Assembly: GCF_003287735.1 (NCBI RefSeq) | Contig: NZ_NSCM01000001.1 | Coordinates: 62,001 to 126,000, forward strand | DNA from: Photorhabdus bodei | GTDB lineage: Bacteria > Pseudomonadota > Gammaproteobacteria > Enterobacterales > Enterobacteriaceae | Direction: 5' to 3' | Length of the DNA: 64,000 bases | In this document: in pieces, positions 52,318 to 61,083 of the stretch | How the letters are laid out: each line of letters opens with the position of its first letter | Numbering within the stretch: position 1 is the first letter of the stretch | The notes under the pieces: generated by a model | What the model saw: only the letters and a program-made list of their open reading frames with translations | What the model was told of the DNA's origin: nothing | The model's database searches: none | Program-made: the position numbers and the translations under genes

Positions 52318-53490
52318 ATGTTGAAGATGATAAATCAGATCCAGCGCTATTCATGGGGAAGCAAAACCGCCCTGATGGATATTTATGGTGTTGAAAATCC
52401 AGATAATCTGCCAATGGCTGAATTATGGATGGGCGCCCATCCTAAAAGCAGTTCACTTGTAGTCAATCCAGAAACGGGAAAACCCATTGCCTTAAATGAA
52501 TTAATAGCCAGTGATCCGGAGAAATATCTGGGGAAAAAAGTTTCAGATAGCTTTCACCGTTTGCCTTTCCTATTTAAGGTATTGTGCGCCGCTCAACCTC
52601 TTTCAATTCAGGTTCATCCTGATAAAAAATCCGCAGAAGAGGGGTTTGCCAAAGAGAATATCGCCGGTATTCCGTTGGATTCCCCGGAAAGAAATTACAA
52701 AGATGATAACCATAAGCCCGAATTGGTTTATGCCCTTACCCCTTTCCGGGCAATGAATGGGTTCCGTCCATTAAACGAAATCGCGCAATTACTGAAATTT
52801 ATTACTGCGGCTCATCCCAAAATTCCGTTCTTTATTCAGACACCAAATGAACAGAATCTTGCCTGCTTATTTTCCCAATTACTGAATATGAGTGGTAAAC
52901 AAAAGCAGTTAGCTCTTGGCGTATTGAAATCAGCATTGAATAGTCGGCTCGGAGAACCTTGGGATTCCATCAAAAAAATGACGGCATTTTACCCTGACGA
53001 CAATGGCCTATTTATTCCACTTTTACTTAATGTCATCGAACTTGAACCCGGTCAAGCCATGTTTCTATGCGCCCGCACGCCTCACGCTTATCTGGAAGGC
53101 GTTGCTCTTGAAGTGATGGCAAACTCAGATAATGTCCTACGAGCGGGCTTAACCAACAAATATATTGATATTCCTGAGCTAATGGCAAACCTTGACTTTA
53201 TTTCAAAACCAACAAACACCTTATTTATGCTACCAAGACAGGAAAAAACAGCTAAAAATTTCCCGATTCCAGTGGATGATTTTGCATTTTCTATTTATTC
53301 TCTATCGGAACAGTCAATTACGCTTGATAACAATTCAGCATCGATTGTTTTTTGTGTTGAAGGTCAAACAGTTATACAATCTGGCGAACACCAATTGAGA
53401 ATTTTCCCAGGTGAGTCAGTATTCATATCTGCTGCCGAAAAGGCTGTGATAATTCACGGTGATGGTTTTACTGCTCGGGTTTTTAATTAA
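52318..53490 (+). CDS. manA: Mannose-6-phosphate isomerase (type I)
   Basis: 390 residues. QRYSWGSKTALMDIYG, MAELWMGAHPKSSS, LSIQVHPDK (zinc His), HKPELVYALTPFRAMNGFRP and the signature ARTPHAYLEGVALEVMANSDNVLRAGLT identify a type I phosphomannose isomerase, a zinc enzyme linking mannose-6-P and fructose-6-P. AGAGAG precedes the ATG. Position next to fumC and ydgA matches E. coli. Confidence 0.96.
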   Translation: MLKMINQIQRYSWGSKTALMDIYGVENPDNLPMAELWMGAHPKSSSLVVNPETGKPIALNELIASDPEKYLGKKVSDSFHRLPFLFKVLCAAQPLSIQVHPDKKSAEEGFAKENIAGIPLDSPERNYKDDNHKPELVYALTPFRAMNGFRPLNEIAQLLKFITAAHPKIPFFIQTPNEQNLACLFSQLLNMSGKQKQLALGVLKSALNSRLGEPWDSIKKMTAFYPDDNGLFIPLLLNVIELEPGQAMFLCARTPHAYLEGVALEVMANSDNVLRAGLTNKYIDIPELMANLDFISKPTNTLFMLPRQEKTAKNFPIPVDDFAFSIYSLSEQSITLDNNSASIVFCVEGQTVIQSGEHQLRIFPGESVFISAAEKAVIIHGDGFTARVFN

Positions 53491-53629
53491 TAATACCAAT
53501 CTGGGCCTAAAACTTATTCACAGGCGCTGTTAAGCACTACTTACACTCCAAGCTGTGTTAACGGCCATTTTTATACCAAGAGAATGCATATTACCTGCAA
53601 AATATGCATTAAAAGGATGGATTTGCATT

Positions 53630-55186
53630 ATGAAAAAATCGTTAGTGGCAATAGGCATTATTGTTGCCTTGGGAGCAGCCTGGACTGGAGCTTCATGGTA
53701 TACAGGCAAACAGATTGAACAACGTATAGATCAATCTATTTCCCGCGCCAATGCTGAGATGAAAAAAGCCTTCCCTGAAACAGGCTTGATGTTACAGAGT
53801 AAAGATTTCCACCGTGGCGTGTTCAGTTCTGATGTCCGTCTTGTTCTGACAGCTAAAGACGGCGTTAAAAACGCAGAAATCAAACCCGGTGAAGAGATTT
53901 CAATTAAATCGGTGATTGATCACGGCCCTTTCCCACTTGCACAAGTGAAAAAATTAACCTTAATTCCTAGTATGGCTTCCGTTCATTCCGAGCTGGAAAA
54001 TAATAAATCTTTAAAATCCCTGTTTGAAATCACTAAAGGAAAATCACTATTCACTTCTGATTCACGTGTCAGTTATAGTGGTTCTGTTATTTCTGATGTT
54101 GATATCGTCCCTGTCGATTTTGAAAAAAATGGTGCTAAGTTCAATTTTTCCGGCGCCAAACTGACTTCCGATCTCAGCCGTGATCTGAAAGAGATATCAC
54201 TGGCAATCAAGAGTGACCAGTTAGTCATCAATAAAAATGACGAAAATTTCCTTGTCAAAGGTATTGATTTAAACCTAGCTAACAAAAAAGGCAAATTTGA
54301 TATCTATATTGGCGATCAAAGCATCAAAATTCAGGAAATCAGCCTAAAAGGCATCGGCAATGAAGATATGATGCTTTCCGGAGTTAAAATAGATTCAAAT
54401 ATCGGTGAAGATGAAACTAATCTGAAAGGAAAAATCACTTATAGTTTGGATGGTCTTAAACTGAAAAACATTGATTTTGGTTCTGGTAAGTTTGCAATTA
54501 CTGCGGATCGTCTGGATGGTGAATCTGTCCGTAAGTTCACCCAAGCATATAATGATGCCACAGCTAAATCCCTCGCGTCTGGTGATCTCTCTTCCGATGC
54601 GGCAAACACAGCGATTATTGACGCGGTATTTTCTAACCTGCCTATTTTGCTGAAAAACAATCCACAATTTGGTATTGAGCCATTGACCTGGAAGAATACC
54701 AAAGGTGAAAGCACCATTAATTACCAAGTGGGTTTGAAGAGCTTGCCGAAAGATAAAAGTAGCTTGTCTTCAATGAAAACAGAAGAAGCTATTCGCACTT
54801 TAATTCAAAACATGTCTCTGAATGTCACATTACCAAAACCTATGATGATTGAGTTCGCTACTCAGTCGATGATAATGAATGGTGTGGATAAAGCAAAAGC
54901 TGAACATAATGCTGAACAACAGATAAAACAGTTTGAACAATTAGGACAGTTATTTAAAATTACCACGGTTGATAAAGATGCTATCAGCATTAAATTTAAC
55001 TATGTAGACGGTAATGTAGAAATGAATGGTAAGAAAATGCCCTTACATCAGTTCATGTCTGAATACAATTTATCCGACCCTTCTGATGATGAAGCACCAG
55101 AGCAACCAGAACAAATAGTGCCAGAAGGCGACACCCACGACAATGGAAAAGTGAAAGCAGAAGGTACTGTGAAACCTGTGCAATAA
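53630..55186 (+). CDS. ydgA: YdgA family protein (DUF945)
   Basis: 518 residues. A signal-anchor ([26 protein letters not shown]) leads to a long periplasmic domain with DUF945 features: [16 protein letters not shown], the SRVSYSGSV region and [11 protein letters not shown]. The family resembles AsmA-like beta-rich proteins; function unknown. The ATG at 53630 has AAAAGGA upstream; the longer frame starting at 53555 lacks these signals. An acidic Pro/Glu tail ends the protein. Followed by a strong terminator. Confidence 0.9.
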   Translation: MKKSLVAIGIIVALGAAWTGASWYTGKQIEQRIDQSISRANAEMKKAFPETGLMLQSKDFHRGVFSSDVRLVLTAKDGVKNAEIKPGEEISIKSVIDHGPFPLAQVKKLTLIPSMASVHSELENNKSLKSLFEITKGKSLFTSDSRVSYSGSVISDVDIVPVDFEKNGAKFNFSGAKLTSDLSRDLKEISLAIKSDQLVINKNDENFLVKGIDLNLANKKGKFDIYIGDQSIKIQEISLKGIGNEDMMLSGVKIDSNIGEDETNLKGKITYSLDGLKLKNIDFGSGKFAITADRLDGESVRKFTQAYNDATAKSLASGDLSSDAANTAIIDAVFSNLPILLKNNPQFGIEPLTWKNTKGESTINYQVGLKSLPKDKSSLSSMKTEEAIRTLIQNMSLNVTLPKPMMIEFATQSMIMNGVDKAKAEHNAEQQIKQFEQLGQLFKITTVDKDAISIKFNYVDGNVEMNGKKMPLHQFMSEYNLSDPSDDEAPEQPEQIVPEGDTHDNGKVKAEGTVKPVQ

Positions 55187-55214
55187 AACGCGCCCATAAA
55201 CGTTTTGTTAAATT

Positions 55215-55244
55215 GCCAGTCAACGTATGTGACTGGCTTTTTTA
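55215..55244 (+). terminator. Intrinsic terminator after ydgA
   Basis: GCCAGTCA / TGACTGGC, an 8-bp perfect stem with a 7-base loop followed by TTTTTTA. It lies within a longer spurious 5' extension of add, which supports the GTG start of add at 55264. Confidence 0.92.
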
Positions 55245-55263
55245 TATAAAAAAGGACTGGAAT

Positions 55264-56265
55264 GTGATTGACATAAAACTCCCACTGACAGATTTACACC
55301 GCCATCTCGATGGAAATATTCGACCGGAGACTATCTTAGATCTTGCCAACCAGCATAATATTCAGCTTCCAGCAAATGATCTGGAATCACTACTCCCTCA
55401 CGTACAAATTATTGAAAATGAACCAAGCTTAGTAAGTTTTTTGCAAAAACTTGATTGGGGAGTGGCAGTATTAGCTGATTTGGACGCTTGTCGTCGTGTT
55501 GCTATCGAAAATGTTGAAGATGCCATCAATACTGGGCTAGATTATGCTGAATTACGTTTTTCCCCTTATTACATGGCGATGAACCACAAATTGCCGGTTG
55601 AAGGGGTCGTTGAAGCGATTATTGATGGTATCCGTTCTGCCCGTCAAAATAACGATATCGACATCCGTCTTATCGGAATTTTAAGCAGAACTTTTGGTGA
55701 ACAAGCCTGTACTGAGGAATTAGCTAGCCTGCTGGCTCACCGGCAACATATTACCGCATTGGATCTCGCGGGTGACGAATTAGGTTTTCCCGGCCATCTT
55801 TTTCAATCTCATTTTACCAAAGCCCGTGACGCTGGATGGCATATAACCATTCATGCCGGCGAAGCCGCTGGTGCTGAAAGTATTTGGCAAGCAATTAGGG
55901 AATTAGGAGCTTCTCGTATTGGTCATGGGGTAAAAGCCATTACCGATCCCGTATTGATGGATTATTTGGTTGAAAACCGTATTGGTATTGAAGCCTGTTT
56001 AACCTCAAACCTTCAAACCAGCACCATCAATTCTTTATTGGACCATCCACTGAAACGATTCCTGGAAAAAGGTATTCTTGCTTCTATTAATACCGATGAT
56101 CCGGCCGTTGAAGGCATCGATATCCGCCACGAATATGAAGTTGCCGCACCTGCCGCAGGTTTATCTATTGCTCAAATTCGCCAGGCTCAGATAAATGGGC
56201 TGGAAACCGCTTTTATCAGTGATGCGGAAAAAAAGGCATTACGTATGAAAGCAGCAAGTCGTTAA
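55264..56265 (+). CDS. add: Adenosine deaminase
   Basis: 333 residues like E. coli Add. [18 protein letters not shown] supplies the first two zinc His; [22 protein letters not shown] (zinc His plus catalytic Glu), IGHGVKAI and [11 protein letters not shown] (zinc Asp) complete the active site. It deaminates adenosine to inosine for purine salvage. Start GTG ([15 protein letters not shown]) aligns with the E. coli N-terminus and has AAGGAC upstream. Confidence 0.96.
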   Translation: MIDIKLPLTDLHRHLDGNIRPETILDLANQHNIQLPANDLESLLPHVQIIENEPSLVSFLQKLDWGVAVLADLDACRRVAIENVEDAINTGLDYAELRFSPYYMAMNHKLPVEGVVEAIIDGIRSARQNNDIDIRLIGILSRTFGEQACTEELASLLAHRQHITALDLAGDELGFPGHLFQSHFTKARDAGWHITIHAGEAAGAESIWQAIRELGASRIGHGVKAITDPVLMDYLVENRIGIEACLTSNLQTSTINSLLDHPLKRFLEKGILASINTDDPAVEGIDIRHEYEVAAPAAGLSIAQIRQAQINGLETAFISDAEKKALRMKAASR

Positions 56266-56277
56266 ATATAAATAGTT

Positions 56278-56309
56278 CAGGAATGGAGATTCCATTCCTG
56301 ACTTATTTT
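56278..56309 (+). terminator. Terminator of add
   Basis: CAGGAATGGA-GAT-TCCATTCCTG, a perfect 10-bp stem followed by ACTTATTTT. It may serve the convergent vapC gene too. Confidence 0.85.
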
Positions 56310-56311
56310 GG

Positions 56312-56713
56312 CTATTTATTAGGGATCACGGTTATATAATCACTGACACAATTTATCAGCTTACTATCACTTGTGATCAGTGGAATCTTGTTGTGCTTCG
56401 CCTGAGCGACAATTAACCGGTCAAACGGGTCTTTATGTAGTTTTTCAGGTAAATCGCTCACAGCAAGCGTATGCTCGCTTTTTATGGGGATTTCTATCAA
56501 ACCAGCCTCAAACAACCCATCCCTGAACTGTTTGGGATCTACGGAAAAATCAGGCTTGTTGAGACTATTCTTGATGACCACTTTCCATACTGACGCCGCA
56601 CTAAAACAAAGAGTTTTGTCGGTATCTTCAAGTATATCAACAATATCTGCTTTCAATTTTTCCGGTTCATATGCCATGAACAGCGGGATATTAGTATCTA
56701 ACAACAAATCCAT
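56312..56713 (-). CDS. vapC: PIN-domain toxin (VapC-like)
   Basis: 133 residues. Acidic PIN residues are visible: LLLDTNIPLF (Asp near 6), the second in SAASVWKVV (with Glu replaced by Val at the usual SxWE position), and DPFDRLIVAQAK plus TSDSKL near the C-terminus. PIN toxins cleave RNA with Mg. The change from SxWE to SVWKV may weaken activity. The ATG overlaps the stop of the truncated antitoxin fragment (TAATG). Confidence 0.85.
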   Translation of the reverse strand: MDLLLDTNIPLFMAYEPEKLKADIVDILEDTDKTLCFSAASVWKVVIKNSLNKPDFSVDPKQFRDGLFEAGLIEIPIKSEHTLAVSDLPEKLHKDPFDRLIVAQAKHNKIPLITSDSKLINCVSDYITVIPNK

Positions 56714-56817
56714 TAGGAGTATTTTCCTTCAAACATATCAATAATTTCGGTGCTGTTCATATCGTCAAAATTGGCGGGAACTCGTAAACGCCTAATTAAC
56801 CCCACATACCCGACTGA
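56713..56817 (-). pseudogene. 3' fragment of a Phd/YefM-type antitoxin
   Basis: The minus strand reads GYVGLIRRLRVPANFDDMNS then TEIIDMFEGKYS and stop, 34 codons after an in-frame TAA at 56818-56820. This is the typical C-terminus of Phd/YefM antitoxins paired with PIN toxins (GLLKG..IPDDFD...FEG). The DNA-binding N-terminus is gone; the IS66 remnant begins about 50 bases further on. The surviving piece contains the toxin-binding segment but has no proper start (a GTG is possible). Confidence 0.75.
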
Positions 56818-56868
56818 TTAATCTTTTGTCATAGTGTTTTTTCTTTTTTATTTAGGAGACAAACCACT

Positions 56869-57290
56869 ATGACACTCACTGAAAAACAGCAACACTGGGC
56901 GGCAGTCATTGCTTCCCAGAAGCAGAGCGGGCTAACGGTGACGGCGTTTTGCCAGCACCATGAGATTAATCTGGCCACATTTTACTATTGGACAAAAAAG
57001 CTCCGGCAACAGCACGAGCCCCAACACCTGCATTCCGTTGTGGTTGAGGAACATTCCAAGGCCGGACACACCGTCACGCTCTTTCTGCCCAACGGACTCC
57101 GATCCTGTTATGGGACACCAATGGCTTCTGGCTCTACTACCGCCGGCTGGAAAAAGGCCGCTTTCAGTGGCCTGCTCCGGTGTCAGACGGCACGGTACAC
57201 ATTACACGCCAGCAACTGAACTGGCTGTTATCGGGGCTGGCGTTAGCACATCCCCGCGCACATCAGCCCTTACGGGGATTAAAAGTGTGA
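56869..57290 (+). pseudogene. IS66-family remnant: tnpA fused out of frame to the end of tnpB
   Basis: MTLTEKQQHWAAVIASQKQS... is IS66 TnpA (OrfA). After VTLFLPNGLRS the sequence shifts frame: from about 57101 a second frame reads LLWDTNGFWLYYRRLEKGRF, then QWPAPVSDGTVHITRQQLNW, to TGA at 57288-57290, which is the C-terminus of IS66 OrfB. A deletion removed the end of tnpA and the start of tnpB. OrfC (the transposase proper) is absent. Confidence 0.85.
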
Positions 57291-57321
57291 TCGGTGACAC
57301 TGATCCTGTTTTTGGAGTAGA

Positions 57322-57379
57322 GTATCGACAAAGTTGATACTTAAAATTAAAACTGATAGAGTATCTTCATTGTTGATAC
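57322..57379 (+). promoter_or_regulatory. Twin palindromic operator of mazEF
   Basis: Two 19-bp palindromes with the same arms, GTATCGACAAAGTTGATAC (57322-57340) and GTATCTTCATTGTTGATAC (57361-57379), are spaced 39 bases start to start and end 15 bases before the mazE ATG. They are probably the binding sites of the MazE/MazEF autorepressor. Confidence 0.75.
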
Positions 57380-57394
57380 TTTAAGGATTTAAAA

Positions 57395-57640
57395 ATGGCA
57401 CGAGTAGTAGTGAAAAAATGGGGTAACAGCCCTTCTGTACGTCTTCCGGTAGCTATCATGCAAGCCGCCTCACTTAATGTTGATGATACTGTTGATATTG
57501 CTGTCGAAGATGGTCGAATTATGATTATTCCAATCAGGGTGAAAAAGTATTCTCTAGATGCGCTATTAGCCGGAATTACGCAGGAAAATATTCATGAAAA
57601 AATAGATTTTGGTTCTCCAGTGGGTAAGGAATTGATCTGA
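57395..57640 (+). CDS. mazE: MazE/PemI-type antitoxin (AbrB-like)
   Basis: 81 residues. VVVKKWGNSPSVRLPVAIMQAASLNVDDTVDIAVEDGRIMI is the swapped-hairpin AbrB/MazE DNA-binding domain; the C-terminal tail binds MazF. AAGGATTT precedes the ATG. Stop and the mazF start overlap by one base (TGATG). Confidence 0.95.
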   Translation: MARVVVKKWGNSPSVRLPVAIMQAASLNVDDTVDIAVEDGRIMIIPIRVKKYSLDALLAGITQENIHEKIDFGSPVGKELI

Positions 57641-57972
57641 TGGTTTCTCGTTTTGTGCCTGATGCTGGCGATATTATCTGGATTGACTTTGATCCTGTGA
57701 CTGGACACGAACAAGGAGGCCATCGCCCCGCAGTAGTACTGAGTCCATTTGCATATAACAATAAGGTGGGGTTACTACTCTGTGTTCCTTGCACAACGAA
57801 AGCAAAAGATTATCCTTTTGAAGTTGAACTATCAGGAAGCCACGATAGTGTCGCCTTAGCTGACCAGGTAACATGCATTGATTGGCGAGCCAGAAAAGTG
57901 ACAAAAAAAGGCAATGTTAATTCTTCAGAACTAGAAGATATAAGAGCTAAAGCAAAAGCGCTTATCGGATAA
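57640..57972 (+). CDS. mazF: MazF/PemK-type endoribonuclease toxin
   Basis: 110 residues. PDAGDIIWIDFDPVTGHEQGGHRPAVVLSP near 6 is the MazF/PemK/ChpB signature, with the basic loop after GHEQ. LLCVPCTTKAKDYPFEV and ADQVTCIDWRARKV are the remaining core blocks. It cleaves single-stranded mRNA at short sites. Intact and coupled to mazE. Confidence 0.95.
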   Translation: MVSRFVPDAGDIIWIDFDPVTGHEQGGHRPAVVLSPFAYNNKVGLLLCVPCTTKAKDYPFEVELSGSHDSVALADQVTCIDWRARKVTKKGNVNSSELEDIRAKAKALIG

Positions 57973-58000
57973 CGAGGCTCTGTAAATCATAATATTTCAC

Positions 58001-58128
58001 TATACCTGTCATCCTTCAAGTTGCCTCTTTGTTGGCTGCACTCACTCACCCCGGTCACATCGTTATCTATGCTCCCGGGGATTCGCTCCCTTGCCGCCTC
58101 GATGCATCTTGAAATCCATAAGGTATAT
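58001..58128 (-). repeat. ERIC element 9
   Basis: Reverse copy between mazF and the YfeH-type transporter, from TATACCTGTCATCCTTCAAG to CCATAAGGTATA. It carries a local change (TTGCCGCCTCGATGC). Confidence 0.92.
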
Positions 58129-58136
58129 ATTTATAT

Positions 58137-59114
58137 CTATCTCCATTTTAACCTCTTGGCATAACGTTGCGCCAATACGGCACACACCATCAACTGAATT
58201 TGATGAAAAATCATCAACGGCAACAACATTACGCCAACCGTCGCAGCGGGGAATAAAACATTTGCCATTGGCACGCCATTAGCCAGACTCTTTTTCGAAC
58301 CACAAAAAACAATCGTAATTTCGTCTTCTTTATTAAAACCTAACCAACGGGCAATATAAGTATTAATAACCAACACAACCGCCAATAAAACACAGCAAAC
58401 CACCCCAATCATCAGTAGCGAATAACCATCAATTTTATGCCAGATACCTTCTACCACCGCCTCACTAAAAGCCACATAAACCACCAAAAGAATCGATGAC
58501 CGGTCAGTCATATTAACCAGTTTTTTATGTTTTTCTACCCAACGGGCAATCAATGGCCGCGACAAATGCCCAATAATAAAAGGAACCATCAATTGAAGAA
58601 TTATGGATTTTATTGCTTCCAGCGTATCGGGGCTGCCTTCGCCTTGTGTATGGATCATCAACCCGACTAATATTGGCGATAAAAACACGCCCAGAATACT
58701 GGACGCCGAAGCACTGCAAATGGCAGCGGCAACATTACCACCAGCAACAGAGGTAAAAGCAATAGCTGACTGAACCGTAGCCGGTAATGCACAAAGATAA
58801 AGGAATCCCCAATAAATCGTTGATGTCATGATTTCGGGTACTAGCAAATTCAACCCTAATCCGATAATTGGGAATAAGACAAAAGTACTGAGAAAAACAA
58901 CTAAATGAAGCCGCCAATGTCCCATGCCGGCAATAATGGCCTGACGGGATAATTTAGCTCCATGCATAAAAAACAGCAAAGCAATAGCAGCCGTCGTTAG
59001 CCGTTGAAACCAGACTTTAATTTCTCCCTCGCAAGGCAAGAATGTCGCAATAACGACTACCGTCACTAATACCATCAAAAAAGGATCTATTTTTAATCTT
59101 TGCCACCAAATCAT
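58137..59114 (-). CDS. Bile acid:sodium symporter family transporter (YfeH-like)
   Basis: 325 residues with about ten membrane segments. FFMHGAKLSRQAI near 49, GFLYLCALPATVQSAIAFTSVAGGNVAAAICSASASSILG near 103 and FCGSKKSLANGVPMANVLFP near 269 are the conserved blocks of the YfeH/P7 branch of the BASS family. Substrate unknown; bile acids are unlikely in an insect host. It lies within the region that separates add from ydgJ. Confidence 0.9.
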   Translation of the reverse strand: MIWWQRLKIDPFLMVLVTVVVIATFLPCEGEIKVWFQRLTTAAIALLFFMHGAKLSRQAIIAGMGHWRLHLVVFLSTFVLFPIIGLGLNLLVPEIMTSTIYWGFLYLCALPATVQSAIAFTSVAGGNVAAAICSASASSILGVFLSPILVGLMIHTQGEGSPDTLEAIKSIILQLMVPFIIGHLSRPLIARWVEKHKKLVNMTDRSSILLVVYVAFSEAVVEGIWHKIDGYSLLMIGVVCCVLLAVVLVINTYIARWLGFNKEDEITIVFCGSKKSLANGVPMANVLFPAATVGVMLLPLMIFHQIQLMVCAVLAQRYAKRLKWR

Positions 59115-59218
59115 TTATCATTTTCCTTGCTTTGCAAATAGTTAGCCCGGTTTACCAAGCTAACTACTAAGAATTAAATAGCTGAAAATAGACAAATCTT
59201 AAGAAATTCTGCGGGAGT

Positions 59219-59866
59219 TTATTCCATCACCACGATACCAAGCCGTTCCATCAGCTCCGACGCTTGATAGGTATCGATTTTCACGCCCTCCAGATTAATG
59301 CTACGAATGTCGAGTTCACCCAGCATTGAGTTAGTTAGATTACAGTGTGTAAAATTTGCTGCACGCCAATCAAAAGCGGCAAATTCACCACCAGAAAGAT
59401 CGGAGCCACTGAAATTTGCACCAAGAATATTCGCACCGTTCCAACGGTTTTCCCATAACTCACACTTTTCAAGAATAACCTTAGAAAAGTTGGCATAGCT
59501 CAAGTTACTTTTGGTTATGTACGCACGACAAAACCAGACACGAGAACTAATCATATTCACAAAACTGGTTCCACGAAAATCTGAACCTTGAGCCCTACAT
59601 TCCCTGATCTCTATACCAAGGGCGTTAGCATTCCTGAAATTAACCATTGACAGATCACAGCTTTTAAAGCTGGCGTCCTTTAGCACAGCATGGCTGAAGT
59701 TACACCCCATCTGACTTTCCTGGTCATAAAACTGACAACCGATAAACTGCGTTTCGCTCAGATCGGCCCCTGAAAAATCGCAGTTAAGGAATTTACTGTT
59801 TTCAATTACCTCTCCGGTAAACTGGTTACGTCCAATCTTCTCATCACACAGTATTAACGTTTTCAT
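59219..59866 (-). CDS. qnr: Qnr pentapeptide repeat protein (QnrB-like)
   Basis: 215 residues (QnrB has 214-226). Nearly the whole chain is pentapeptide repeats with central F/L and the Qnr loop. FLNCDFSGADLSETQFIGCQ, ALGIEIRECRAQGSDFRG, FSKVILEKCELWENRW, FSGSDLSGGEFAAFDWRA and YQASELMERLGIVV follow QnrB closely. Qnr proteins fold as DNA-mimicking beta-helices and protect gyrase from quinolones. Its ATG overlaps the ydgJ stop (ATGA), so it is translated from the ydgJ mRNA. No LexA box of the kind that controls plasmid qnrB can sit directly upstream, since that sequence is ydgJ coding. Confidence 0.93.
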   Translation of the reverse strand: MKTLILCDEKIGRNQFTGEVIENSKFLNCDFSGADLSETQFIGCQFYDQESQMGCNFSHAVLKDASFKSCDLSMVNFRNANALGIEIRECRAQGSDFRGTSFVNMISSRVWFCRAYITKSNLSYANFSKVILEKCELWENRWNGANILGANFSGSDLSGGEFAAFDWRAANFTHCNLTNSMLGELDIRSINLEGVKIDTYQASELMERLGIVVME

Positions 59867-60900
59867 ATAATGACTGTTCGTTGTTGTTTTGCCGACTGAA
59901 TACCGGCTTCAATTAATTTCATAATTTGAATGGCTTCACTTGCCGTGACTGGATTAGGTTTACCTAGCGTAATCGCATCACGGATAGCAACATAATAAGC
60001 AGAATAATTACCAGGCAAAGTCGGCACATGTTCAGTCACTAACTCCTCTCCACTTAACAGTGTCATAACACCGTCACGAATATCATATCCCCAATCAGCA
60101 TGCGGTGGCCTTTCCCCCGCTTTCAATCGCTCTTCCTGAGGATCAAGACCATATTTTACGTAACTGCCTTCCATACCATGCAACGTATAAACAGCAGATT
60201 CAGCCGCCGCCACAGTTGTTGCATGAAGAACTACTTTGATATCCGGGTAATTCAGCAATGCATGAAAATAATCCACCGCTTCCGCTTGTGGGCGAATCAT
60301 TCCCAAATCAGCCGTAATAGATTGCGGTTTACCAAACAGTTGAACCGCCTGATCGAGTAAGTGAGGGCCTAAATCATACCAAATGCCACTTCCTTGCCCT
60401 GCCGCTTCACGCCATCTTTGACGTATAACCGGACGATAACGATCAAAATGGGATGCGAAATATTTTAATTTGCCCAAACGATTCTCTTTAATTAACGACT
60501 TTATCGTCAAAAAACCGGAATCCCAACGACGGTTATGAAATACAGAAAGTAATAAATCCGCTTTTTCTGCCTGCTCTTTTAAAGATTCAGCTTGTTCAAC
60601 GGTGATAGTAAACGGTTTATCCACCACAACATGCTTACCCGCTGCCAATGCCTTCTGTGCCAGAGGATAATGCGTATCATTAGGTGTCGGAATAACGATT
60701 AAGTCAATGTCGGGATCATTAAAAAGATCCTCAGGGCAGGATACCACCGGGATATTTGGCCAATCTGATTTCACTTTCTCAGCATCACTACTGGAAATAG
60801 CGGCCAATTTAACACCAGCAGTGCCAGCAATTAATGGTGCATGGAACGTTTTACTCGCATAACCATACCCCACCAACCCAACCTTTAACAGCTCACGCAT
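59863..60900 (-). CDS. ydgJ: Gfo/Idh/MocA-family oxidoreductase YdgJ
   Basis: 345 residues. VGLVGYGYASKTFHAPLI is the Rossmann motif, DLIVIPTPNDTHYPLAQKALAAGKHVVVDKPFTI carries the conserved KP catalytic block, and YDLGPHLLDQAVQLFG the GxHxxD signature. Substrate unknown; it uses NAD(P). It lies beside rsxABC as in E. coli. The stop overlaps qnr. Confidence 0.94.
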   Translation of the reverse strand: MRELLKVGLVGYGYASKTFHAPLIAGTAGVKLAAISSSDAEKVKSDWPNIPVVSCPEDLFNDPDIDLIVIPTPNDTHYPLAQKALAAGKHVVVDKPFTITVEQAESLKEQAEKADLLLSVFHNRRWDSGFLTIKSLIKENRLGKLKYFASHFDRYRPVIRQRWREAAGQGSGIWYDLGPHLLDQAVQLFGKPQSITADLGMIRPQAEAVDYFHALLNYPDIKVVLHATTVAAAESAVYTLHGMEGSYVKYGLDPQEERLKAGERPPHADWGYDIRDGVMTLLSGEELVTEHVPTLPGNYSAYYVAIRDAITLGKPNPVTASEAIQIMKLIEAGIQSAKQQRTVII

Positions 60901-61083
60901 AACAGCCCCTCAAACTCATTAATAATATGCAGCAATTCAGCATCCGTAAAAAATATCATCGGTGATGACCGTTTCGCAAACTATCTCTAAATTTACTCTT
61001 GAAGATCTTTCAATCAATCTATTTCCTAAGTCATCAGAATCGCCTATTATTCTTTTTTCGTATAGCTTCAAGTGGAATGATTT

